From a virus: DNA of 23,757 bases. The translations under genes and the position numbers were made by a program. Below, in pieces: positions 1-6,180 of the stretch; within the stretch, counting starts at the first letter, position 1, and every line of letters begins with the position of its first letter. The stretch spans positions 1 through 23,757 of IMG/VR virus record IMGVR_UViG_3300020186_000091, one strand, 5' to 3'. Under the pieces are notes generated by a model, which ran no database searches, was not told where the DNA came from, and was given only the letters and a program-made list of their open reading frames with translations.

Positions 1-123
1 CCCCCCACCCCTGTCGTCGTGTCTGAACCAAAGCTGAAGGTTAGGTTCGCCAACGCCAAGCGCGTGAACGGTAGTGAGGGCGGAGAGCAACCCAGACCCA
101 ATGGAACTACTGGTCAACACTGA
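1..123 (+). CDS. C-terminal end of an upstream gene (partial)
   Basis: A frame is open from the first base to a TGA at 121-123, giving the last 40 residues of a protein that starts outside the window. The tail is hydrophilic, basic in its first half and rich in Gly, Pro, Gln and Asn towards the end. Its stop overlaps the ATG of the large terminase (TGATG), which implies translational coupling. By position it could be the small terminase subunit, since small and large subunits are usually adjacent, but nothing in the visible 40 residues proves this. Confidence 0.5.
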   Translation, partial: PPTPVVVSEPKLKVRFANAKRVNGSEGGEQPRPNGTTGQH

Positions 124-1694
124 TGAGCAGCACCATTAGCACGGAGGCAATAGCGGCCTTGATGAAGGAGGTCAGGGACCCAATCAAGTTCGCCCGTATC
201 TGCTGGCCGGACGTACATTTCTACAAGGATCAGCGGGACATCATCTACTCGGTAGAGGACAACGACCAGACCTACGTCACCGCTGCTCACCAGATGGGTA
301 AGGACTTCGTAACCGCCTTCATAGTGCTTCGGTTTTTCCTGACCAGACACCCCGTGCGCGTAATAACCACCTCGGTCAAGGACGATCACCTTCGTGTGCT
401 CTGGGGTGAACTAGGCCGATTCATTGACACCTCCCGCGTACCGATGCTCCACAAGAAGGGGGGGCCGTTGATCGTCAAGCATCACGACATCCGCAAGGTA
501 GTGGAGGGCACTCAGTGTAAGATCAGCTACCTGCGTGGCATGGTCTCTGAGAAGAGTGAGAGCATGGCGGGTCACCATGCCCATCACACTCTATGCGTCG
601 GCGATGAGGCAAGCGGCATAGATGATGCCATCGAGCAGAAGGCGGATACGTGGGCCAAGAGGATTCTCATGATCGGCAATCCCTACCCATGCCAGAACTT
701 CTTCAAGCGGGGCATCAAGGCTGGTAACGTCAAGTCGCCAGTGGGTAACCATCTCTTCAGGAGAGTCATACGGATCAAGGCTCAAGACAGCCCAAACGTC
801 CGTCTAGCCCTGGAGGAGATCCGTCGTGGCCTACCCCCCAGCTTCAAGGAGGTGGTGCCGGGCGTCATCAGCTACGCCGAGTACATGAAACGCCGTGCGG
901 TATGGGACAATGTTCGTCAGTGCGTGGGCTTGGATGCCCAATTCTGGGAAGGCGCTGAGGAGCTGCTATTCCCACCTGACTGGCTTAATCGCGCCGCTGA
1001 ACGTGCCCGTGCCCTACGCTCCATGCACCGTAGGACGGCGAAAGCCATAGGTATTGATCCAGCGGCGGGGGGTGACAAGACTGCCATGGCAGCGGTCGAT
1101 GAGCTAGGGATTATTGAGCTGGTAAGCAAGCGGACACCTGACACTGCTCAGATACCCAATGAGGCCATCGCCTTCGGTCGTAAGCATGGCGTACCCCCGG
1201 ATAGGTGGTTCTTCGATCTTGGAGGTGGGGGCAAGCAACACGCTGACTATCTTCGCAATAGGGGATTCAAGGGGGTGCAGACCGTGGGCTTCGGTGAACC
1301 AATCACACCAGAGCCTCGTCGCGGAATGGTGACCATCGAGCGTAAGATAGAGAGGTCCGAAGAGCGGTATGCTTACAAGAACCGTAGGGCGCAGATGTTC
1401 GGACTTATCCGGGAACTGCTGGATCCTGACAACGAGATGGGTTTCGGCATACCGGACGATGGTGAGGTGTACGAAGAACTTCGTCGGCAACTAAGCCCGA
1501 TCCCCCTGATTTATGATAGAGAGGGTAGGTTGAGTCTGCCTCCAAAGCACAAGACCGGCGGTATGAAGGAGAACTCCGCTATCAAGTCCCTAGAGGAGCT
1601 AATAGGCCATAGCCCCGACGAGGCGGACGCCGTGGCTCTGGCGGTCTATGGTGCGTTGAAGAAGCCAAAGAAGTCCAAGGCTGGGGTATTCTAA
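123..1694 (+). CDS. terL: Phage terminase, large subunit
   Basis: This is the ATP-driven DNA packaging motor with a nuclease that cuts concatemeric phage DNA and docks on the portal. The 523-residue length is normal for the family. Visible motifs: a Walker A-like loop AAHQMGKDF at residues 54-62 (Lys60), a Walker B-like strand LCVGDEAS with Asp161-Glu162, and a C-terminal RNase H-like nuclease with acidic residues in GIDPAAGGD (Asp312), WFFDLGGGG (Asp365) and SPDEADAVA (Asp499-Asp502). The start overlaps the upstream stop (TGATG) and has no strong Shine-Dalgarno, so coupled translation is likely. The stop overlaps the next ATG (TAATG). The motif set and the portal downstream make the call firm. 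Confidence 0.96.
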   Translation: MSSTISTEAIAALMKEVRDPIKFARICWPDVHFYKDQRDIIYSVEDNDQTYVTAAHQMGKDFVTAFIVLRFFLTRHPVRVITTSVKDDHLRVLWGELGRFIDTSRVPMLHKKGGPLIVKHHDIRKVVEGTQCKISYLRGMVSEKSESMAGHHAHHTLCVGDEASGIDDAIEQKADTWAKRILMIGNPYPCQNFFKRGIKAGNVKSPVGNHLFRRVIRIKAQDSPNVRLALEEIRRGLPPSFKEVVPGVISYAEYMKRRAVWDNVRQCVGLDAQFWEGAEELLFPPDWLNRAAERARALRSMHRRTAKAIGIDPAAGGDKTAMAAVDELGIIELVSKRTPDTAQIPNEAIAFGRKHGVPPDRWFFDLGGGGKQHADYLRNRGFKGVQTVGFGEPITPEPRRGMVTIERKIERSEERYAYKNRRAQMFGLIRELLDPDNEMGFGIPDDGEVYEELRRQLSPIPLIYDREGRLSLPPKHKTGGMKENSAIKSLEELIGHSPDEADAVALAVYGALKKPKKSKAGVF

Positions 1695-1882
1695 TGAAAG
1701 ACCATGAAGAGATTAGCGGTAGTGCGGAGCACCGGGCTTTATGCCCTAGCGATGCGAGTAGCATTGAGGAAGGCTTCGACGTCCTATGTCTAGTGCGAAG
1801 CACCGGGCTTAATGCCCTAGTGCTGCTCTCCATCTCCATTGGCAGCCCCATATTCTGGCTCATCACTTACCTTACGAGGTGA
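1694..1882 (+). CDS. Small ORF built largely from repeat elements, possible membrane segment
   Basis: This 62-residue ORF begins in the terminase stop (TAATG) and ends in a GTGA overlap with the next frame, the spacing expected of a real operon gene. Much of it is encoded by hairpin repeats: residues about 10-23 come from a family A element plus part of a family B element, and residues about 33-42 (RSTGLNALV) from a second family A copy. The C-terminal 20 residues are hydrophobic and could span a membrane. I do not recognise a family. It may be a genuine small protein shaped by repeat insertion, or a spacer that merely stays open. The tight junctions favour the first, the repeat content the second. 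Confidence 0.4.
   Translation: MKDHEEISGSAEHRALCPSDASSIEEGFDVLCLVRSTGLNALVLLSISIGSPIFWLITYLTR
1720..1749 (+). repeat. Family A hairpin repeat, copy 1 (inserted in a family B unit)
   Basis: This copy reads TAGTGC, GGA, GCAC, then CGGGC, TTTAT, GCCC, TAG. The first stem is GTGC/GCAC closed by the triloop GGA. The second is GGGC/GCCC. It is preceded by ATTAGCGGTAG (1712-1722) and followed by CGATGCGAGTAGCATT (1750-1765), which together make one family B unit, so this element sits inside a B unit with TAG on both sides. Confidence 0.85.
1790..1820 (+). repeat. Family A hairpin repeat, copy 2
   Basis: This 31-base copy starts and ends with CTAG, with a GTGC-GAA-GCAC hairpin followed by GGGC-TTAAT-GCCC. 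It is identical base for base to the copy at 9986-10016. It lies inside the small ORF after the terminase and encodes the RSTGLNALV peptide there. Confidence 0.9.
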
Positions 1883-1884
1883 AC

Positions 1885-2157
1885 ATGCTAGGACCCATTA
1901 GCGGTAGCGATGCGAGTAGCATTAGCGGTAGCGATGCGAGTAGCATTAGCGGTAGCGATGCGAGTAGCACTCCCACGGCCAGCGATACCCAGTCTGGCCA
2001 GTGCCAGTTGACCGAGCGCATAGTGATCGCGCGCATTGAGTCTGCCATAGCCATTGTGGGGATGGCGAACAGGTTCAACGACACGGGCAAGCTCGACGCT
2101 ACTCTGGTCACTGAGGCCACTGAGTACCTACGTTCCCACTTCGGTAAGACCCGATAA
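1885..2157 (+). CDS. Small protein with a Ser/Gly/Asp repeat N-terminus
   Basis: About 90 residues lie between terminase and portal. A GAGGTGA Shine-Dalgarno at 1876-1882 favours ATG 1885; GTG at 1879, overlapping the previous stop, is the alternative. Residues about 4-27 are three copies of ISGSDASS, each encoded by an identical 24-base family B repeat. The C-terminal 60 residues look like an ordinary folded helical protein (charged and aliphatic residues, ending LRSHFGKTR). The stop lies at the AAGGAG that serves the portal start. Family not recognised. A small unassigned head-module protein is the safest description, with the repeat-coded part probably a disordered extension added later. 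Confidence 0.65.
   Translation: MLGPISGSDASSISGSDASSISGSDASSTPTASDTQSGQCQLTERIVIARIESAIAIVGMANRFNDTGKLDATLVTEATEYLRSHFGKTR
1897..1968 (+). repeat. Family B hairpin repeat, three perfect 24-base tandem units
   Basis: Three identical units lie at 1897-1920, 1921-1944 and 1945-1968. Each begins ATTAGCGGTAG and continues CGATGCGAGTAGC. With the next unit's AT, each forms an ATGC/GCAT stem with a GAGTA loop, preceded by GGTAG. The 24-base period keeps frame in the gene, giving three ISGSDASS repeats. Identity at synonymous sites suggests recent amplification. Confidence 0.93.
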
Positions 2158-2167
2158 GGAGTTCCCG

Positions 2168-3919
2168 ATGGCAACCTCTGCCTCCAGTGCTAGTGCCTTA
2201 CCTAGCATTAGCTCTAGTGATGCGAGTAGCAATGGGAAGCGTAAGGCTGACCCACGCATGGTCAAGGCACTGAGAAGCCTTGCCGTAGCCAGCTCCCAGA
2301 TAATGTCGCGACGCCGTAACCTGTCTAGCGAGATAGACGGCCCTACCCGTGACCTTGACGAGGATTGCGGGTATCCCAAGACCGGGGAGCTGGATGCAAA
2401 ATACTATCAGGAGCTATTCGACCGTGAGCCATTAGCAGCACGGGTGGTCGAGGTCATGGCGAAGGAGTCATGGCAGGTGCAGCCACGAGTCTACGAGGTG
2501 AACGACCCCAGCAAGAGAACCCCATTCGAAGACGACTGGGACAACTTGGGTAGGTCACTACGGGGCAAGAGCTACTATCAGGACGAGCAGGGAAGCCCTA
2601 TCTGGGAGTACCTACTGCGAGCAGATATCCTCTCAGGGATCGGGCACTATGGGGTTCTGTTGTTCGGCTTCGATGACCTTCGTGCCGGTGAAAGCCTGGA
2701 GACGCCAGTCACTCCCCAGCCCCTTCGCAAGCTGCTCTACCTGCGAGTATTCCCCGAGTCGCAGGCGGCCATAGCGGCGCGTGAGGTGGATCCAATAAGC
2801 CCACGGTACGGACAGCCCACTTATTACAACATCACCTTCGACGATCCTCAAACTGCTTCCCCCGGTGGGTTCGGTGCCTCGTCCTCCACGCGCAAGGTTC
2901 ACTGGACCAGGATTCAACACCTTGCCGATGAGCTGGAGTCAAGTGAGATCTTCGCACGCCCACGGATGAGGCCGGTGCTGAACCCCCTGCTCGACATCCG
3001 CAAGGTCCGAGGGGGTAGCGCCGAGATGTATTGGCAGGGGGCACTTCCCGGCCTTAGTATCGAAACGCTGCCCCAGCTAGGCGGTGACGTCGAGATTGAC
3101 GAAGACGCCATGCGGGACATGATGGAGGACTATATCAATGGCCTTCAGCGGTACATAGGTCTACAGGGGCAGACGGCACGGGTTCTCTCACCTACCGTAG
3201 TGGATCCTACCGGTCAGCTGAAGGTACAGATCGATGCCATCTGCATCAAGCTAGGAATTCCGGTGCGCATCTTCATGGGCAGTGAGAGGGGTGAGCTTGC
3301 CAGCAGTCAGGACGATGACGCATGGAACGATCGGGTCATAGCCCGTGAGTACAACTACCTAACCCCTCGGGTGGTGGTGCCGTTCGTGGACCGACTGATA
3401 TGGGCAGGCTGCCTGCGCCCTCCAACGGGATTCAGTGTAGAGTGGCCCGACATCACCAGTCGATCCGAGGCTGAAGAGGCAACCGTCGGCCTAACCCTGA
3501 CCCAGGCACTAGCGACCTACGTCGGCTCGGGAGCCATGTCCCTAGTCCCCCCCATCGACTTCTTAACGCGCCTACTGAAGATGAGTGACGAGGACGCACT
3601 TGCCATCCTTGATAAGGCGAGTGAGCAGTCCGAACAGGTGGGTGACACTGGTGGGACGCCTAGTCCGTTGTTGGGGCTGGTCGGTGGCATTGGGGCCATG
3701 ATCGAATTGTTCAAGATGGCAAAGGAAGGGGGACTAACTGAGGAGCAGCTCAAGCAACAGATCATGCTCTTCTTCAAGGTGTCCGACGAGCAGGCAACCG
3801 CACTTATCTCGGAAGGGCTTGCCACTCCCACGACTCCCTCACTCCCCGGATCCCCGGATCCCACCACTAGGGCACAAGACCCGGTGCTACGCACTAGCGA
3901 TACGAAGGGGGCACTCTAA
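2168..3919 (+). CDS. Phage portal protein (DUF1073 / Acb1-N-like family)
   Basis: The portal forms the dodecameric ring at one capsid vertex through which DNA is packaged and ejected. ATG 2168 is preceded by AAGGAG at 2156-2161 and gives 583 residues; an upstream in-frame start at 2054 has no such signal and runs through the previous gene. Evidence is position between terminase and the Mu F-type protein, length, and family-like segments: DREPLAARVVEVMAKESWQ (85-103), a hydrophobic GIGHYGVLLFGF stretch, and MGSERGELASSQDDDAWNDR followed by VPFVDRLIW. The N-terminal 25 residues are a Ser-rich, repeat-derived extension, and the last 15 or so are partly encoded by a reversed family A repeat. The stop overlaps the next ATG (TAATG). 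Confidence 0.88.
   Translation: MATSASSASALPSISSSDASSNGKRKADPRMVKALRSLAVASSQIMSRRRNLSSEIDGPTRDLDEDCGYPKTGELDAKYYQELFDREPLAARVVEVMAKESWQVQPRVYEVNDPSKRTPFEDDWDNLGRSLRGKSYYQDEQGSPIWEYLLRADILSGIGHYGVLLFGFDDLRAGESLETPVTPQPLRKLLYLRVFPESQAAIAAREVDPISPRYGQPTYYNITFDDPQTASPGGFGASSSTRKVHWTRIQHLADELESSEIFARPRMRPVLNPLLDIRKVRGGSAEMYWQGALPGLSIETLPQLGGDVEIDEDAMRDMMEDYINGLQRYIGLQGQTARVLSPTVVDPTGQLKVQIDAICIKLGIPVRIFMGSERGELASSQDDDAWNDRVIAREYNYLTPRVVVPFVDRLIWAGCLRPPTGFSVEWPDITSRSEAEEATVGLTLTQALATYVGSGAMSLVPPIDFLTRLLKMSDEDALAILDKASEQSEQVGDTGGTPSPLLGLVGGIGAMIELFKMAKEGGLTEEQLKQQIMLFFKVSDEQATALISEGLATPTTPSLPGSPDPTTRAQDPVLRTSDTKGAL
2214..2233 (+). repeat. Degenerate family B repeat in the portal N-terminus
   Basis: CTAG at 2214-2217 is followed by TGATGCGAGTAGCAAT, matching the family B core apart from the flank. 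A shortened TGC/GCA stem with a GAGTA loop remains. It encodes SSDASSN in the portal, similar to the ISGSDASS peptide upstream. Confidence 0.7.
3868..3897 (-). repeat. Family A hairpin repeat (reverse) at the portal C-terminus
   Basis: Read on the minus strand this is CTAGTGC, GTA, GCAC, then CGGGTCTTGTGCCC, TA. The triloop GTA again fits GNA. In the portal frame it encodes TRAQDPVLRTS just before the C-terminus, so the repeat has become part of the protein. Confidence 0.88.
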
Positions 3920-5745
3920 TGCCGAAGAGCAAGCGTCGCCCCAGTCGCACTAGCGGTCCGGCTAAGGGAAGGGGGAATGCCCGCACGGATGCAGCCCCTA
4001 ACCCATTGCGAAAGGACCCATCCCGTACCCTGGACCTACGCAAGAAGTTCGAGGCATCCCTTCGCAAGAAGTTCAACCGGGTGCGGTTCCTAGTTCTGGA
4101 GCTGATAGTCAAGGAGGACGCCTTCGGGCTGGGTAAAAAGCCGGACACCTTCGCCAATGCAGGCATCGTAAATGCTACTCGCATCGCTAGCGCTAGCCTT
4201 GAGGTAGCTGAGGCATACCTTGACGCTATGTGCGGGGGACCGGGCAGTGGCGTTCCAGGCCCATGTCCATCCGGTAAGGTGGGATTCATTGGTCGCATGG
4301 GGGGCAAGGTAAGCGCCATCGCTGACAAGGTGCCTGGAGTAGCACAGGTCAAGGCCGGTATGCAGAAGGCTATGAAGGCCGTACACTCCAGGCTAGAGGC
4401 GAGGTATGGGGCTAAGGTAGCCACGACCATCATGACGAGTGGGGCGCTCGGGGGTTATGGAGTAGCGGGTGCGGCCTTCCTTGTCACTGGCGTACCGGGC
4501 ATCCCGGTGGTAAACGACATCATCTCCATCGCTGCTCATACAGCCGTCGCCGAGGTCGCCTATAGGCTCGGCTTTATCAAGCCCGCCCGTAGTGGGAACC
4601 ACCGCTACGCTAACGCCAATGCCCTCACCCAAGTCCCTGTAGCGACAGCCCCGGACGCCGCAACTATAGCTCTGCTCAGTTGGCAGGCCCGCATTACTCT
4701 CACCCGTGAACTTCAACGCATAGAGACAGCGGTCTCAAAGGACGTGGAGGCAACCCTACGCAATGACCCGGCACTGGTAGACGAGGTCAAGGGGGTCATC
4801 AAGGCGTACCGAGACGAGGACGGCATAGTCCCCAGCCCCATCACCGAGGTGACGAATACCAGATGGGCGTTTAGACCTAACCCAGACAAGCTACGCGCCT
4901 TCCAGGAGTGGCTTCGTAGTACCATCGACAATGAGGTACTCAGCGACCGCCAACTCTGGGACGAGTACATCCGTCAGGGGTTCGAGCGTGGGGGAGCACG
5001 CGCCTTCGACGATACTCGTGGAGTAAGGCAATTCACCGACAGTCCCGACTTCTACCGTGGCAGTCGGTCCGAGTTCCTTCGAAGCTCCTTCAACCGCCCC
5101 ATTTCCTTGGAGCGGGTACAGATGCTGGCAGGTCGTACCTTTACAGAGATGGAGGGGCTGACGGAGGAGATGGTTCGCACGATGTCTCGCACCCTAACCG
5201 ATGGGCTAGTGCAAGGCATCAACCCCCGTGAGCTAGGGCGTACCCTCGCTGATAGTGTGGGCATCAGCCGGTCCCGTGCCACAACCATAGCCAGGACTGA
5301 GATCATCCGTGCCCATGCGGAAGGGCAGCTGCAATCACTTGAGGATCTAGGCGTTGAGGAAGTAGGAGTCATGGTGGAGTGGTCCACTAGCGGACTGGGT
5401 ATAACTGCGAAGGGAAACGAAAGTCCATGCCCCCTATGCGCGCCTATGCAGGGAGTGGTATTAAGGATTGATGAAGCCAGGGGTATGATCCCTCGTCATC
5501 CGAACTGTATGTGTGCCTTCGTGCCAGCTAACGTGGGGGAGGCAACCGACGAGCAGAAGCGTGGCAAGGATTCAGTCGAGCGGGCACTCAAGCAATCTAA
5601 GGATGAAGGCGCTACGGAGTGGGGGCCGAACACGCCAATCAGCCGGTCACGGCCTGAGAGCATAGTGGATAACACCAATATCATCACTAATGATAGCAGT
5701 ACCTTACGCGCCATTCACGCATTCAGCAGATGGCTAACGAACTGA
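3919..5745 (+). CDS. Mu F-type minor head / head morphogenesis protein
   Basis: Proteins of the Mu gpF / SPP1 gp7 family are minor head components packaged with the portal. This one has 608 residues and starts in the portal stop (TAATG). The C-terminal part carries the family signature: RSRATTIARTEIIRAHAEGQ near residue 455-470, then CPLCAPMQGVV near 503 and a closing HPNCMCAFVP near 528, a Cys/His set that could bind metal. Before it lie charged helical segments (WQARITLTRELQ onward). Unusual features are a Gly/Pro/Cys motif starting CGGPGSG (residue 105) and a strongly hydrophobic stretch at about 169-218 that could insert into a membrane. The N-terminus is basic. Function assigned from family signature and position after the portal. 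Confidence 0.86.
   Translation: MPKSKRRPSRTSGPAKGRGNARTDAAPNPLRKDPSRTLDLRKKFEASLRKKFNRVRFLVLELIVKEDAFGLGKKPDTFANAGIVNATRIASASLEVAEAYLDAMCGGPGSGVPGPCPSGKVGFIGRMGGKVSAIADKVPGVAQVKAGMQKAMKAVHSRLEARYGAKVATTIMTSGALGGYGVAGAAFLVTGVPGIPVVNDIISIAAHTAVAEVAYRLGFIKPARSGNHRYANANALTQVPVATAPDAATIALLSWQARITLTRELQRIETAVSKDVEATLRNDPALVDEVKGVIKAYRDEDGIVPSPITEVTNTRWAFRPNPDKLRAFQEWLRSTIDNEVLSDRQLWDEYIRQGFERGGARAFDDTRGVRQFTDSPDFYRGSRSEFLRSSFNRPISLERVQMLAGRTFTEMEGLTEEMVRTMSRTLTDGLVQGINPRELGRTLADSVGISRSRATTIARTEIIRAHAEGQLQSLEDLGVEEVGVMVEWSTSGLGITAKGNESPCPLCAPMQGVVLRIDEARGMIPRHPNCMCAFVPANVGEATDEQKRGKDSVERALKQSKDEGATEWGPNTPISRSRPESIVDNTNIITNDSSTLRAIHAFSRWLTN
4171..4188 (-). repeat. Family B repeat (reverse) inside the Mu F-type gene
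   Basis: The minus strand reads AGCGATGCGAGTAGCATT, a full match to the family B core including the ATGC-GAGTA-GCAT hairpin. It is flanked by the palindromic GCTAGCGCTAGC. Read in the gene it encodes NATRIAS, so it is tolerated as coding sequence. Confidence 0.75.
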
Positions 5746-5775
5746 TCATACAACTTCCAATTTAAGGGGCGAGGC

Positions 5776-6015
5776 ATGAAGTTCTCAGGGGTTCAGCAAC
5801 GCATGTTAGACGTACTGTCTGACGGGTTATCTCACACGCCGAAGGAGCTCCAGGCTTGCCTTCATGATGAGCTAGGTAGTGTAAGCAATATCCACGCCCA
5901 CCTTACCGGCCTGCGAAAGAATCTGAGGCCGAAGGGTAGTGACGTACTATGTGAGCTGCTCAACGGGTCTACCACGTACAGGCAGGTACGGGTAGTACGC
6001 CCTAGTGAGGAGTAA
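5776..6015 (+). CDS. Small winged-helix-like DNA-binding protein
   Basis: These 79 residues resemble a lone winged helix-turn-helix domain: a first helix (QQRMLDVLSD), a turn and second helix (HTPKELQACL), a recognition-type helix (SNIHAHLTGLRKNL) and a beta-wing ending in TYRQVRVV. AAGGGGCGAGG just upstream supports ATG 5776. It is a separate gene between the head morphogenesis protein and the protease/scaffold gene, right before the tandem family A repeat. It may be a regulator of late genes or of a site nearby, but its target cannot be read from sequence. No effector or oligomerisation domain is present. Confidence 0.75.
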   Translation: MKFSGVQQRMLDVLSDGLSHTPKELQACLHDELGSVSNIHAHLTGLRKNLRPKGSDVLCELLNGSTTYRQVRVVRPSEE

Positions 6016-6052
6016 GAATTCGTATGACCTATCGCTAATCCAATTCCCACCG

Positions 6053-6109
6053 TAGGGCACAAGACCCGGTGCTCCGCACTAGGGCACAAGACCCGGTGCT
6101 CCGCACTAG
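6053..6109 (-). repeat. Family A hairpin repeat (reverse), two perfect tandem 27-base units
   Basis: Two identical 27-base units occupy 6053-6079 and 6080-6106, ending in TAG. The minus strand shows GTGC-GGA-GCAC and then CGGGTCTTGTGCCCTA. The second stem carries a G:T pair where other copies have G:C, keeping the hairpin. They fill much of the 165-base gap before the DUF2213 gene. The rest of that gap shows nothing I can name. Confidence 0.92.
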
Positions 6110-6180
6110 GTCATAAAGCAGCCTTTAATCTTTGACCACTTCGGCAAGACATATCTCCCCCGAGTGTAACATATCCCTCT

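Noticed and set aside
2054-2167. Upstream extension of the portal frame
   Set aside because: The extension overlaps the preceding gene and has no ribosome site, while ATG 2168 has AAGGAG at good spacing.
6132-6172. Promoter before the DUF2213 gene (TTGACC as -35)
   Set aside because: No acceptable -10 box lies 16-18 bases downstream; the nearest AT-rich hexamers are at wrong spacing.
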